Origin: Xenoacremonium recifei
Lineage: Eukaryota > Ascomycota > Sordariomycetes > Hypocreales > Nectriaceae
DNA length: 64,000 nucleotides
Assembly: GCA_012184525.1 (NCBI GenBank)
Contig: WOFQ01000002.1
Coordinates: 1,116,001 to 1,180,000 of the forward strand
Reading direction: 5' to 3'
Under the pieces are notes generated by a model. That model ran no database searches. It was not told the origin of the DNA and was given only the letters and a program-made list of their open reading frames with translations. The number at the start of each line of letters is the position of its first letter. Position 1 is the first letter of the stretch. The translations under genes and the position numbers were made by a program. Positions 53,301 to 63,908 of this stretch are shown here, piece after piece.

Positions 53301-55650
53301 GATCAAGCTGGGTGACGACTCCCCGCTTTCGGTTTCTGTAAGTCGACATGTTGGTATACTTTTTGCATTAACTGACCTGAGACAGTTCCGCACGCTTTGG
53401 GATGGTATTTGCGAGCAACTGGTTGCGCTTGGCTCTACTGACAAGAACACCTTCACTCAAGTCGAGCCACTGTTCAATTTTGGGTTCAAGAGCAAACACC
53501 GCTACATTGTCAACAAAACAGCCGAGACCTGGAATGCCATTGTCAAGGATGAGGAAGAGCTGGAGTGCTCCGAAAGCCTGAAATCGATCGTCGCTTCTCT
53601 ACGCCCAAAAGTTGACCTTGTTCTTCCTGGAGTAGAGTCCAGCGGGGAGTTTGGGGCCCAAGCTCAATCTTTTATTGACGACTCCCAAGATGAGCTGAGC
53701 TTTGTGGCGCTCTCTTCGACCAAATCTTCGCGACAGGAGGCCGAACAAGCTACGCCACCGGCCGCTGCCATCTCCAAAGCGCTCAGAGGGCCTCTGACAA
53801 GGAAGCGACGTCGAGACGCGACACCAGAAGTGGTCCAAAACAAGTCGGCGAAGCGGACTAGCACCCCTCGGCTCCGTCATGACAACTCACAGATCCAGTT
53901 TGCTGCGATTGAGTCTTCCTCGCCGCCACCAGACGAATCCCAGAATCTCACAGAGAGACAGAAGGAGGTCAGAGAGCGACAGCAAGAGACTTCGGGCTTG
54001 TACAGGGAGCTACGGTCCAGCCCAAGATCTAGCCCGAGAACTCGGTCGCGAACCTCTGTGGCTGCGAAGTCGAAATCTTCACCAATCCCGAGCAAGTTGC
54101 GTCACCAGCAGTCTACCCCTGAGCCTGCCACGTCCTACGAAGAGTTCATCAGCTCTACGCCAACACCCCGCCGTGGACAGGCCTTGCATCTGGAGGACGA
54201 CAATGATCCGCCATCTTCACCTCCTGAACCACGGCGCTACCCTCTACTATCGGAGATCCAGACCAGATCCAGGGCCAGAAGCTCCCTCGAAAACTGGGAG
54301 TTTTCGTCGCCTCCCGGAACTCCTTCAAATAGCGGTCGACAGGTTCTCCCTGACGCTGAGCTTCCCAACATTGTTTTGACCGACGCCAGCACCCAGCGCG
54401 AGGCCATTGCATCGAAGGAAGCTGTTGAGGATGCTGACCCGGATGAGATGGACGTCGTGCCATCAAGCGCTTTCGACGAAACGGCGCCTGTCGCAAACGA
54501 TTCGAATGATGTTAAGGTAGAGGACGACGAGAGTAGCGAGCTTAGCGCTGTGCCATCCGACCCGCCAGCTACGCCCCCTCCACGAACCCCCGAAGACATT
54601 GCTGAGGTCCAGGGGACGCCCAAGTCCGTGGACGACGAATTTGTAGATGCGCGAAGCAGTCCTGAGCACCCCCCGACGGCCGAAGGACCTGATGGCAAGC
54701 CTGAACAGAACATTGATGGCTCGTTCTATCTCAGCGAAGGCGACGAGAGCAGCATGATGCGGTTCGTGGTCGAATTAGAATCGAGACGGTGCACTCTACC
54801 GTATGGCAAGTACAACTCAGCATCCCCCGACAAGAAGATTAAGGAACCTACGGAGGATTGCATTATGGTACACACAGATACGCCGTCGCCTGCCGTTATC
54901 CCTACGAAGCGCCGAACGCGTTCTGCTACACCTATTATCCCATCAACCGCTGTAGAACCACTTTCTGACTCAGAACTTGTCGAGGAGGAAACGGAAAGTC
55001 AGAATCAGGCCTCGAGCCAGAGTCAGAATCCGCCAAAGAGGAAACGGAAGCGAGGCATGAAGTATGGGCAGCCTCGACGCAAGAGAAGACGATCGGTCGA
55101 GACCAGTGTAGTCGAAGTAGTTGAGGACAGCCAGCCCGCGGCTGTCGAAAGCGCAGCTCCGGAGCCGAAAACTCGACGGTCTCCTCGACGCAGTCTCAGG
55201 GGCAGAAAGAGCCAAGAACGCGATACGCGCAGCCCTTCGGCAGACGAGCTTGCTAAGGGGCTATCGGACGAGACGGAGGTTGAGAAGAAGGCCGACGGAC
55301 AGGAAGGCGGCGACACGGATGAGGAGCTCCTGTCGCAGCTGGTTACGGAGTCCAACGCGGCGTCACAATCTCAACAGGGAGACTCCCAGGATCAGGGAGG
55401 AAATGATGAAGACTCTATGGATCTGGTTCACACCGGGGACGGGAAGGCCGAGCCCGAGTCGGATGCACAAGCAGGGCATCCCGAATCAGACGAGACGAGC
55501 AAGAAGAGCACGCTCCTGGAGATGCTCCGCGGTGGCCTTCAGGAGCTCCGAGCGGCAGCGTTGTCGCGGGAGGAGGTCTACGAGCTGGAGGACGTATTGA
55601 TGGACATGAAGCGCGAACTATACCAGGCTGAGCGCAGGGGCAGAAGTTGA
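50311..55650 (+). CDS. rif1: Rif1, telomere and replication-timing regulator
   Basis: The frame is open from ATG to stop, but a 48-nt in-frame intron (53338-53385, GTAAGT..CTGAC..CAG) is likely. The spliced product is about 1763 aa. The N-terminal 1100 residues form HEAT-like helices with the Rif1 N-terminal block (about 130-500). The remaining part is disordered, rich in Ser, Pro, Glu and Arg, with an acidic SESD/TEEE stretch and basic RKRKRGMKYGQPRRKRRRS patches. The last 45 residues look helical (EMLRGGLQELRAAALSREEV). Near the N-terminus are two candidate PP1-docking motifs, KVEW at 71-74 and GILK at 109-112. Rif1 recruits PP1 to oppose DDK at replication origins and acts at telomeres and double-strand breaks. 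Confidence 0.92.
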   Translation: MASTVQASHLETLTARPPTPPRETHRETGDVSLKGLLRRSPTDDARLSLHTPPNAPSSIGAPKSSTRLRKKVEWSTHTEYKDPPEYRQGRIKSSPFSAPSSASSKPVKGILKPSPSPNPLASSLGSQLDGLATPANITEMLDSTIKQLAGSDRDSRLDAYMMLSRALKASNNLPDRVALQDKMSLFMQFIQRDILSKNANGMPDTSLVNHALNLLTTFLHFQAIASTLTSDFGIFIIDHCIRCFSDPTSPKDLIRHLMQVAAFQSFSAKVMTFDRVGKLVVCLHDIEEHITGKSIIMGRIQIYKRLIRQSRNHMACHTIWLNDMFNDMLSTIKDIRAQAISLATDAGFALRNEKQVLRKVTEILQTSDEEQTYIEFYMKKLEEMVKGKQQPHIVPQIWSVIILFLRCPLDRWQYFNPWLKLAQSAFNVTDGQTKQEANYAWNRYVYLSLVDAKMPPKGLALLTQPLVSQLRRKFNAKQVEDGMRLRRVVIGGICNLYYYAFRPSHDNVFIDTAWDLAVKPIMAQLIELEGKPEAYGDSMMQASRILAGLLDVSTPRGWKEDRVRDSVLVSAEELPTIDPYWIRRNSEKVFKVVGPILEKKFLDLANNESITYRLWQTLVGSIAAASAKDIKVSDDTATFFAHAFGLLHTVWSTGSSSDEGPLNPKFLPSVKNFTRVLVDGMGVLPFTEKKLSMSVTNTFEPVATPSHRPDRQDQSQGIVRPPIFHLFAMFSSIPTGGADDESLCEFVQTVFEPFFNDRNTKGKIELAREMLRLLPRNTLCPYGPWVLAAQNLRLPLEQSRTLSDPNPTSSDRLLGPEYREIVSLLERGLVSHPNLPSEQWFSLFNLLSDHVVLECGDAGRALGIVEPLAKILLDNFFGSTMKPNATVLSVTTTLFKIAKLPRDRPAVEVARRRLWGAPPTVSRAASFDPFDNLYRLGSQTMIFLYEQKAEFQDDAAVTSCIETMISFLLVSFSQVGIKTLLKMNDGLGPWIQDDNAQIKLGDDSPLSVSVSRHVGILFALTDLRQFRTLWDGICEQLVALGSTDKNTFTQVEPLFNFGFKSKHRYIVNKTAETWNAIVKDEEELECSESLKSIVASLRPKVDLVLPGVESSGEFGAQAQSFIDDSQDELSFVALSSTKSSRQEAEQATPPAAAISKALRGPLTRKRRRDATPEVVQNKSAKRTSTPRLRHDNSQIQFAAIESSSPPPDESQNLTERQKEVRERQQETSGLYRELRSSPRSSPRTRSRTSVAAKSKSSPIPSKLRHQQSTPEPATSYEEFISSTPTPRRGQALHLEDDNDPPSSPPEPRRYPLLSEIQTRSRARSSLENWEFSSPPGTPSNSGRQVLPDAELPNIVLTDASTQREAIASKEAVEDADPDEMDVVPSSAFDETAPVANDSNDVKVEDDESSELSAVPSDPPATPPPRTPEDIAEVQGTPKSVDDEFVDARSSPEHPPTAEGPDGKPEQNIDGSFYLSEGDESSMMRFVVELESRRCTLPYGKYNSASPDKKIKEPTEDCIMVHTDTPSPAVIPTKRRTRSATPIIPSTAVEPLSDSELVEEETESQNQASSQSQNPPKRKRKRGMKYGQPRRKRRRSVETSVVEVVEDSQPAAVESAAPEPKTRRSPRRSLRGRKSQERDTRSPSADELAKGLSDETEVEKKADGQEGGDTDEELLSQLVTESNAASQSQQGDSQDQGGNDEDSMDLVHTGDGKAEPESDAQAGHPESDETSKKSTLLEMLRGGLQELRAAALSREEVYELEDVLMDMKRELYQAERRGRS

Positions 55651-58440
55651 GAGGTTAGGTTTTTGGTTGTATGGCATGGCGATGCATTGGTACTGGCGCA
55701 GAGGGTTTATGGATTGTACAGAAGGGACTATACTTCGTGACTTGGTCCGTTTGTAGATTCCTGTACGTGTTGTTTACTGTCTCATTACAACTATAACTAT
55801 AACGTCTCATGATGTAGAAGGCGAAGAAAAGAAATACAACACACATACGAATATCACCAGTTCCAATCATATCCTCAATCAACTGGACACGGCATTGTGA
55901 ACTCGAATCTATATTCGTCGTACTACGTAGCAGCCCCTAGGTTGTAACCAGAAAGTCTTTGCTTCAAACGGCAGACGAAAAGACGTTCCCGAGAGCGTCC
56001 AGACCTCAGCCGAGGGCCCGACCAAGGGATGCGACGACAGAAATGCGCCGGATTGCCGCATTGGGCAATCCGGGCGCCAGGCGATGATCTGCATCGTGCG
56101 GCTACGTGATGGAGACGGAAGAGCCGAAGAATTTTTTAGTGCTAACTTATACGCACCTGTTCACGGCGGTGAGGGTCCTGTTATGCTGGTGCCTGGCGGG
56201 ATTAATTTGTGTTCTGGGTATGCAGAGGTTGGTGAAAGGCTTGGCCAAGGAAGCAAGCGCATGAACATGTTGTTGGAGGGATGGTTGGATGTTCCTGTGG
56301 GCCGAGATGACGGAGGCGGAGCTTGGCCGAGGATTGTGAGTGTTAGTTCTGTTAGACGAGCGTGTTGCTGGTAAAGAACGGTACGGTACGTTACAGTAGT
56401 ATTGGTGATTAGTGATTTCCGAGGCGAGGTCATTTGTGAGAACAAGTGAGGGCATCGCCGCCCATCACAAGGGTACAAGACACAACAGTCTGTAGCTTGA
56501 ATGTAGTCTGACTTCAGAAAAGCTGTGGCCCGTGGTATTGGCTCGCTTACACCTTCATACCTTAATTCGAAGGCATCCCGACTCCGCGAAATCGGCTCCG
56601 CAAACCTCGGTGAGCATGAGCCGACGTGCAGCAAGGAACGGTAGCAGTATGCGATGCGCCCAGGATTATAATGTACTTCAAGATAAGAATTGAGCGAAGG
56701 TGAGGTCACTTTGCGGGTTGGAGAGATCTATCCAAGGCTGAAATTCCCTAGCCGCTGGGTCATTCGGGCCGCAGTTACGTCAAGGTCATGCCTCCAAATG
56801 GGGCTGCTGAGAGCCAGCACCAAAGAGAAGAAAATAAGAGGACGCAAAACAACAAGTCTGACCTTGGAGTCCAGTAGTGGAGAATTACAATGGGTTTTGG
56901 ATGGGTTCATGGGGATGCTGCGGTTGCGGTGCATGTGCAGTGGAGATGAGAGACAATGATGGTCTCGGGGAGCGTCTCAAGAGGGGAACATGGACCGGGG
57001 ATGGACGTTGCTCGCGACATGTTCGGGATTAAGGCTGAAGAGGCTTCTTGACGGTCGAGAGTCTGAGGTGACTTACACCTCTAACCTGTCAAATGTCAAG
57101 CTTGGCATGATGGCTGAATGTAGATCTGTGTTATTTCCCCTTCGGGCAACCCATCGTCGCAGAGCCTGAAAGCAGAAACGCCACCAGATGCACTCTGCGA
57201 ACGTCTCCGAAGAACCTCAAGTGGCTTGCTGCAGAGTTGCACTTTTGCACCAAGGTGCATTGTCCAGACCGCCGCCCGCATCGCATCAGGTGGCATCCCA
57301 TGGGGAAGCGCAACAGCCCACGGGGAACGGGAAGCGCAGCGCGGAGGCTCAGGCGGGGGAGGAGAATGTCACCCATTTGTTGATTATCAATAATATCAAT
57401 AAGTGAAGCCATATCTCAAAACAGTGCATCCGGGGAATGCCCCCTTGAACCTTCACCCCGGATTGCCAGGCCTTGCTCGTTCTGGCTTCCCGGGGAATCC
57501 GGGGGAAGGGCGTTGGAAGGTTCGCATGGCCGATTTTGGCTCTCCGCGGGGGGGAATTGCCCGAGTTTTATGGTTGAGGCCTCGCCCCTGGCCGGAATTA
57601 ATGCTGGTGATGCCGTGACTCGGTGCGCCTTGACAACGGCATGAGTCGTGGATGAAAAAGAGGCAAGATTTTCTGATGGGGGGTTGACGAAGAACAGGCC
57701 AATGGGCGGCGGAAGGAAGTGCCCAGACGAGTCCGTTGTTCCTTCCGCCTTACCTAAAGTGCGTGCAGCCTGTAGTCAGCAGCGACAGCGACCTTCTCAA
57801 CTGGGTATCCCTTCGACAGACTCTGCTCTCAGAATGTCTCAACGGCCACCACCGAGACTCACTTGGAGACCAGCCCAGCCCAGCCAACTGCTCGTGAGAA
57901 GATCCTCGCCCATCTCCAGTTTTCATTCCCCCGAATCCGCTCCTCACGCGAGCGGGCCATGACGTCGTGTCGCCCGCGCGCTTCCCCACACGCAAACGAC
58001 CCCAAGCCTTGCCTCTCTATTCGGAGCCGCCCTCGTACCAGCACGCGCAAATCTCTGCGCGACGGTACCTCTCCATGTGCCGAGGAGCGCAGCGCGTTTA
58101 TCCCGAATTGGCTTCCCAGGGGGCGTGTCTCGAGAGAATGGGGAGAGAAGCATCAGGGTCTGAGGAGTGAGCGGTGGGACCGCGCGCCCTCCTCCTCGTC
58201 TTAGATGCCGCCCTCTGAAGTCTGAGTCTGAGTCTGCTGCGAGTGAGGGCGGTCCGGCATGCGAGAGACATTGGCAGACAAATGGAGATCAGCATGGATA
58301 TAAAACCAACCGCCCTCCCGCCTTGTGATACCCCGAGCCTCCAGTCTATCCACAGGTCTTTTTAGCTGTGTTGACACCAGGGCAACAATAACAATAACAC
58401 TTGGACATCTACAGCAGCCGCCTGGAGCGTCACTATCATC
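55651..58440. other. 2.8-kb intergenic region upstream of the sugar transporter
   Basis: No gene is supported here. Features are the CCGGGG box cluster at 57430-57504 and a TATAAAA at 58299-58305, 136 bp before the transporter ATG. A further non-coding transcript is possible but not visible from sequence alone. Confidence 0.5.
57430..57504. promoter_or_regulatory. Cluster of four CCGGGG boxes (CreA/Mig1-like)
   Basis: CCGGGG occurs at 57430-57435, 57490-57495 and 57499-57504, and its reverse CCCCGG at 57456-57461. The flanks are similar: CCGGGGAAT twice and CCCCGGATT once. The hexamer fits the fungal carbon-catabolite repressor consensus SYGGRG. Four in 75 bp, about 1 kb before a sugar-transporter gene, suggests glucose repression. 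Confidence 0.4.
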
Positions 58441-60205
58441 ATGGGCAAGAGTTACCTGGGCATGAGGGGCCATAAGCTCAACTATGCCATCAGTACCATT
58501 GCCGGCTGTGACTTTTTGCTCTTTGGCTACGGTAAGCCCAGCTCGCGAATATCATACATGACTGCAGCATCATACTGACGCACGACAGACCAGGGCGTCA
58601 TGGGCGGCATCTTGACTCTGTCCGTCTTCCTCAGCCAGTTCCCCGAGATCGACCCTGATGCACCCGGCGTCGCCTCGGGCTCGGCCGAGTCCTCCAAGCG
58701 CTCGACCTACCAGGGCATCGCCGTGGCCTCGTACAACTTGGGGTGCTTCCTCGGCGCCATCATCACCATCTTCATCGGAAACCCTCTCGGCCGCAAGCGC
58801 ATGATCTTCCTCGGTACCTCTGTCATGATTATCGGCGCCGCGCTGCAAGCCTCGGCCTTCACATTGCCTCACTTCATCGTCGCGCGTATCATCACCGGTC
58901 TAGGCAATGGCGGGAACACATCTACAGTACCAATGTGGCAGTCTGAGACGTGCGCCTCGCACAAGCGTGGAAAGCTTGTCATGGTCGAGGGCGCCCTGAT
59001 TACTTGCGGAATCATGATCTCCTACTGGATCGATCTGGGTCTATCGTTTGCGCCTGGCTCTGTCGCCTGGCGCTTCCCCCTGGCCTTCCAGATCGTCTTC
59101 TGTGTCTTCATCCTGTCGTTTGTCATGTTCCTGCCGGAGTCGCCGCGATGGCTGATCCTCAAGGGCCGAGACGACGAGGCGCGTGAGGTCATTGCTGCCA
59201 TTGCTGATTTGGAGACGGACGACCCCTATGTCGACAACGAGTACCAAGCCATCAAGGAGGTGTCTCACGAGATGAGCAAGGGCAGTTTCTCGGATCTGTT
59301 CCTCCGCAACGAGAACAGGAACCTGCATCGTACCATTCTGGCCTACCTCAACCAGTTCGCTCAACAGGTAAAGCTCACCCCTAAACCCTCCCTATCACGA
59401 TTCGAGGCTCATAATCAAACAGATTACTGGTATCAACCTGATCACTTATTACGCTGCGGCCATCTACCAGAAACTTGGGTTGTCCGACTTCCTGTCGCGA
59501 TTGCTGGCGGCTTTGAACGGCACCGAGTACTTCATTGCATCATGGCCAGCTGTTTTCCTAGTTGAGCGAGTCGGGCGCCGAAAGCTGATGTTGTTTGGTG
59601 CGGCTGGTCAGGCGGCAACGATGGCCATCCTCGCTGGTGTTGGATCCAATGTGAACAGCCATGCGTGCCAAATCGCCGGCGTCGCCTTCCTCTTCGTCTT
59701 CAACACGTTCTTCGCCATCGGCTGGCTGGGCATGACCTGGTTGTACCCGGCTGAGATCACGCCTCTGCGCATCCGTGCCCCGGCGAACGCGCTCTCGACG
59801 AGCTCCAACTGGATCTGGAACTTCATGGTGGTCATGATTGTGCCCGTGGCCTTCAACAACATCGGATGGCGTACGTACATCATCTTTGCAACCTTCAACG
59901 CCATGCTAGTGCCCATGACGTACTTCTTCTTCCCTGAGACCAAGGGCCGCTCGCTCGAGGAGATGGACATTATCTTCAGCAAGGTCAAGGGCTTCAAGGG
60001 TGCCTTCGACGTGGTGCGCCAGGCCGAGATCGAGCCACGCCACTACGGTGCTCACGGCGAGTTGCTGATCCGCGTGGCCGACGACATGCACGACGGCGGC
60101 GACGAGAAGGCGCGCACCGAGCACCGCAGCGGGAGCTCCAGCGAGGAGCCTCGAGCAGCGGCGTTTACAATCACGGACGAGGAGAACCAGCGCCGGGCGC
60201 AGTAA
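58441..60205 (+). CDS. MFS sugar transporter (sugar porter family)
   Basis: Three exons: 58441-58531, 58589-59367 and 59423-60205, giving 550 aa. Sugar-porter signatures are present: GYDQGVMGG after the first splice, GNPLGRKRMIFLG between helices 2 and 3, ARIITGLGNGG, PESPRWLILKGRDDEAR after helix 6, the QQITGINLITYYAAAIYQ block in helix 7, VERVGRRKLMLFG, and PETKGRSLEEMD after helix 12. Twelve membrane helices are expected. The C-terminal tail (about 75 residues) is hydrophilic and acidic. The helix-7 QQITGIN motif is that of hexose and related porters, but the exact sugar cannot be read from sequence. The upstream CCGGGG cluster suggests repression by glucose. Confidence 0.92.
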
Positions 60206-61002
60206 GAAGACAGGCTCTCATCCGGATGGGAGTGATTGAGGGGGTGAGGTGAGGAGTGGATAGTAGATGTGGAGGATGACTTACTTATACCCATATTCGT
60301 GTTCCTCGACATGAGTAGAAGAAATGAGGGAGAGAGAGAGAGAGCTCCTCATGATTGTGGATGATATGATACCTTACTGAGGATGGTTTGCCTGTCACAC
60401 TCTTCTAGACACACATACCCCCTAGATAGTGCAAGAGTACAGCGCAAAGAATTGAATTGAATTTCATGTTGCGAGGTCGAGTTTCAACTATCTTCCGGGA
60501 CCAAATTTCATCTCTGCCACACTCGATCTGAAGTATCATGACAGCCGAAGAATGGCTAGGCTTCACGATAAAAGTGTGTGATTGCTGTGTGATGAGCAAC
60601 TGGACAGTGTCAAATTACTAATAATAGCCGCAGGCGTGTTTCAGTCGGCTCTTCAAACGCGAAAGTGGAGAGCTCGCAGCTGCAGCCGTGATAGGCGGCC
60701 CAAGCAATGCAATGGATCACAGCCAACCAACCCCGCCATTCCGAGCGTGCTTCTTCCCACCTCCATCCTCCATCGCCAGCATCCATCCCCTCTCCTCCCC
60801 AGCGTCGCATCGCACTGAAAACTCCCGTCTGTTCATAGCAAGCTCCAGCGTTGAGATTTGATCGGTTCCAGCTCCCATCTCGTCGTTGATTACAGCGTCT
60901 CTTTCCGTCGCCTTCCTCCAAAGCTCAAGCTCAAGCTCCAGCTCCCGCAGCTCTCATCCAACCCCACCTCACGCCAGACAGCTCTCCAAGACAAGATTCG
61001 CC
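60206..61002. other. Intergenic region with GA repeat
   Basis: No gene is seen. An AG dinucleotide run is at 60330-60344, and a CTCAAG/CTCCAG-rich tract lies shortly before the epimerase ATG. Confidence 0.5.
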
Positions 61003-62074
61003 ATGGTTGACCGGCCCAACAAACCCTCTGCTATCTCGTCGTCTGCGCCGCTACCGCCGCAGGCGCAGATTGATATCACGCATGATCACTCGCGCGTCTC
61101 GGCTAAGCTGCCTACCGGCGAGAGCGCCGACATCCTCCTCCATGGCGCTACGGTGATCAGCTGGAAGAACGCCTCGGGCGAGGAGAAGCTGTGGTTGAGT
61201 GACAGCGCTATTCTCGACGGTTCGGCGGCTGTCCGTGGTGGAATCCCTATTGTCTTCCCGGTATGTTGGACCTCTGATGTCAAGAGACAGACGGAAGCTG
61301 TGTGTTGCTGACAGTCAACGTCCTCTAGGTCTTTGGTACCGCCCCCGACCACGAAGCGACCTCCAAGCTGCCCCAGCACGGCTTTGCCCGCAACTCGCGA
61401 TGGGAATTTCTCGGAAAGTCTACTAGCGAGGGCTCGAGCTCCAGTGTCAAGCTCGACTTTGGTCTGTCTTCGGACAACCTGACGGACGCGGTCAAGGCGC
61501 TCTGGCCTTACAAGTTCGGACTGATCTACAGCGTTACGCTGGATCGGGAGAGCTTGAACACCACCCTGGTCATCACCAATGAGGGCGATGAGCCATTCGA
61601 GTTCCAGACGCTTCTCCACACTTACTTTAAGATCAATGTAGGCTCAGAGACCAAGCCATTCGCTTCCCAAGGCGCATTAGCGGCTAACTCACGATGCAGG
61701 ACATTGAAACGGTCAAGATCACCGGCCTCGAGGACTCGCCTTACCTGGACAAGGTCGCTGGTTTGAAGGAGGAGACGCAATCCGCCAGTGTCACCTTTTC
61801 CGGGGAGACGGACCGCATCTACACCCCTGCCAAGGGTCCTAAGGGTCCCGTCACCATTGCCGACAGCGCGCCACGCTTCACAATCGTCCGGGACAACCTC
61901 GACCAGGTCGTCGTCTGGAACCCCTGGATCAACAAGTCGGCTGGTATGAAGGACTTTACGCCCAAGGACGGTTGGAAGAAGATGGTCTGCGTGGAGCCTG
62001 GCAGCGTCAAGGGATGGCAGAAGCTGGAGAAGGGTGATGCCTTTGAGGCTGCCCAAACGATCACTTTGGCTTAA
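61003..62074 (+). CDS. Glucose-6-phosphate 1-epimerase (YMR099C type)
   Basis: Three exons: 61003-61260, 61329-61637 and 61700-62074, giving 313 aa. It belongs to the galactose-mutarotase-like superfamily. Visible active-site features are the QHGFARNSRW block with His103, LLHTYFKI with His183, and the catalytic Glu288 in MVCVEPGSV. The conserved opening LLHGATVISWK and RGGIPIVFPVFG across the first splice are typical. The enzyme interconverts the alpha and beta anomers of glucose 6-phosphate in the cytosol, linking glycolysis and the pentose phosphate pathway. The N-terminal 25 residues are extra to the fold. Introns are 68 and 62 nt. Confidence 0.94.
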
Positions 62075-62507
62075 GACGTTAAGAGGAGGAGGTCATGAAA
62101 AGATGTTCAGGCCATGGTCACCTAATGTAGGCGGGTGTGGGTAGCCGTAATGATGGATTACAGAACGGGCGATGCTTATGACGATGATAAAGACGGACGT
62201 GCAAGACGAAACCACAACATTTCGCAGATCAGGACGGTCCTTACGCCGATTGATGCAGCCGGACTTACACCGGAGGCAGACAGAGTAAGGGAGCAAAAGA
62301 AAAGGGGGGATGGCAAATATTCTCTTTTTTTTTTCCTAAGCGTGCGAGAGAGAAACAAACACACTCCTTGGTATGGTAACTAACCCGTCTACGGGTCCAT
62401 ACCTCTCTTTTTTTCTTACACTCTATTTTGAGTCTCATGACCATGACCGACGTCGATTTTGTGTCTTTCATCTCACCCATCATCTCATTCCATATTCACC
62501 ACCCTTC
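62075..62507. other. Convergent intergenic region
   Basis: This is 433 bp between the 3' ends of the epimerase and DAHP synthase genes. It contains T-rich stretches near 62325-62335 and 62405-62415 that may serve 3'-end formation. No gene is seen. Confidence 0.5.
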
Positions 62508-63908
62508 TCACGCCGCCTCCGCCGCCAGCTCCTGTGAAAAGTGATCGGCCACCAAGAACGCCAACTCCAGCGCCTGCTTCTCATTCAACCGCGGATCACA
62601 GAAACTCGTATAATTCGTCGACAAATCATCCTCATCCAGCCCCTCACTCCCGCCCAAACACTCCGTCACCGCATCGCCCGTCAGCTCCAAATGCACACCT
62701 CCCAAGTAACTCCCCTGCTCCTTGTGGATGCGCAGCGTCTCCTGCAGCTCACGGTAGATATCCCCGAAGCGCCGCGTCTTGATCCCCGCCGGCGTGCTGA
62801 GCGTGTTGCCGTGCATGGGGTCGCATTGCCAGACCACGCAGCGCGCGTACTCGGAGTCTTCGACGGCGCGGATGTGCGAGGGGAGGAGGGAGGCGACTTT
62901 GCCGGCGCCGTAGCGCGTGATGAGCGTGATGCGGCCGGGCTCGCAGGTGGGATTTAGGGCGCGGAGGAGGGCCAGGATGTCGGACGTGGGCGTGGAGGGC
63001 CCGACTTTGATGCCGATTGGGTTGGCGATGCCGCGGAAGAACTCGACGTGCGCGTGGTCCAGCTGGCGCGTGCGATCACCGATCCAGACGAAGTGCGCGC
63101 TCGTGTCATAGAACTCGCGCACACCAGGCTTACTTCCAGGAACAACGCTAGGAGGTGGACGCTCCAAGTGTCGTGTCAGCGCCTCCTCGTACTCTAGCAG
63201 CAGGCCCTCGTGGCTGGTGAACAGCTCGACGCTTTCCAGCTCGCCAGGGCGCGCGTTGATGGTCTGCAGGAAGCGTAGTGTCTGCTGGATGCTGCCGGCG
63301 ATGTGTGAGTACTTAGCTTTGAGGGCTGGGTCGCGAACGTGGCCGAGACCCCAGTCTAGCGGACGGTGCAAGTCTGCGATGCCGCTCGCTAGGGCTGCAC
63401 GGATGTAGTTGAGCGTGGCTGCGGAGTGGTGGTACGCCTTTACAAGACGTCCCGGGTCGATCTCTCTCTCACCCACAGCATACCCGTTCAGAATATCGCC
63501 GCGGAAACTGGGCATCTCAACGCCGTCGACAACCTCGGTAGGGCTACTCCGCGGCTTCGCATACTGCCCAGCCATGCGCCCAATACGCACAACCGGCTTA
63601 TTAGTCCCCCAAATCAACACCACGCTCATCTGCAGCAACAGCTTGATCTTGCTCTCAATAGCATCCTGGCGACAATAATCGAACAGCTCAGCGCAGTCGC
63701 CGCCCTGCAGCAGAAAGGCGCGGCCCTGGGCCACGTCGCGGAGGTGCGCCTTGAGCGCGAGGATCTCGTTGGGGTGCACGATGGGCGGCAGGCGCGCGAG
63801 CTCGGCGGTGGCAGCGGTGAGGGCTGAGGGGTCGGGGTAGGATGGGGATTGCTTGATGGGCTTGGAGCGCCAGGAGGAGGGCGTCCAGGGGGGAGGGGGG
63901 GAGGACAT
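62508..63908 (-). CDS. Class II 3-deoxy-D-arabino-heptulosonate-7-phosphate (DAHP) synthase
   Basis: Intronless, 466 aa, start ATG at 63908 (MSSPPPPWTPSSWRSKP). It is a plant/actinobacterial-type (class II) DAHP synthase. Conserved blocks are QGRAFLLQGGDCAELFDYC with the metal-binding Cys, VVRIGRMAGQYAKPRSSPTE, SFRGDILNGY, FYDTSAHFVWIGDRTRQLDHAHVEFFRGIANPIGIKVGP, ITRYGAGKV, VWQCDPMHGNT, and GGVHLELTGDAVTECLGG. It condenses phosphoenolpyruvate and erythrose 4-phosphate, the entry step of the shikimate pathway. Fungi also carry class I enzymes (Aro3/Aro4 type), so this is likely one of several isoenzymes with distinct feedback control. The window ends 92 bp upstream of the start, so little of the promoter is visible. 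Confidence 0.95.
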   Translation of the reverse strand: MSSPPPPWTPSSWRSKPIKQSPSYPDPSALTAATAELARLPPIVHPNEILALKAHLRDVAQGRAFLLQGGDCAELFDYCRQDAIESKIKLLLQMSVVLIWGTNKPVVRIGRMAGQYAKPRSSPTEVVDGVEMPSFRGDILNGYAVGEREIDPGRLVKAYHHSAATLNYIRAALASGIADLHRPLDWGLGHVRDPALKAKYSHIAGSIQQTLRFLQTINARPGELESVELFTSHEGLLLEYEEALTRHLERPPPSVVPGSKPGVREFYDTSAHFVWIGDRTRQLDHAHVEFFRGIANPIGIKVGPSTPTSDILALLRALNPTCEPGRITLITRYGAGKVASLLPSHIRAVEDSEYARCVVWQCDPMHGNTLSTPAGIKTRRFGDIYRELQETLRIHKEQGSYLGGVHLELTGDAVTECLGGSEGLDEDDLSTNYTSFCDPRLNEKQALELAFLVADHFSQELAAEAA

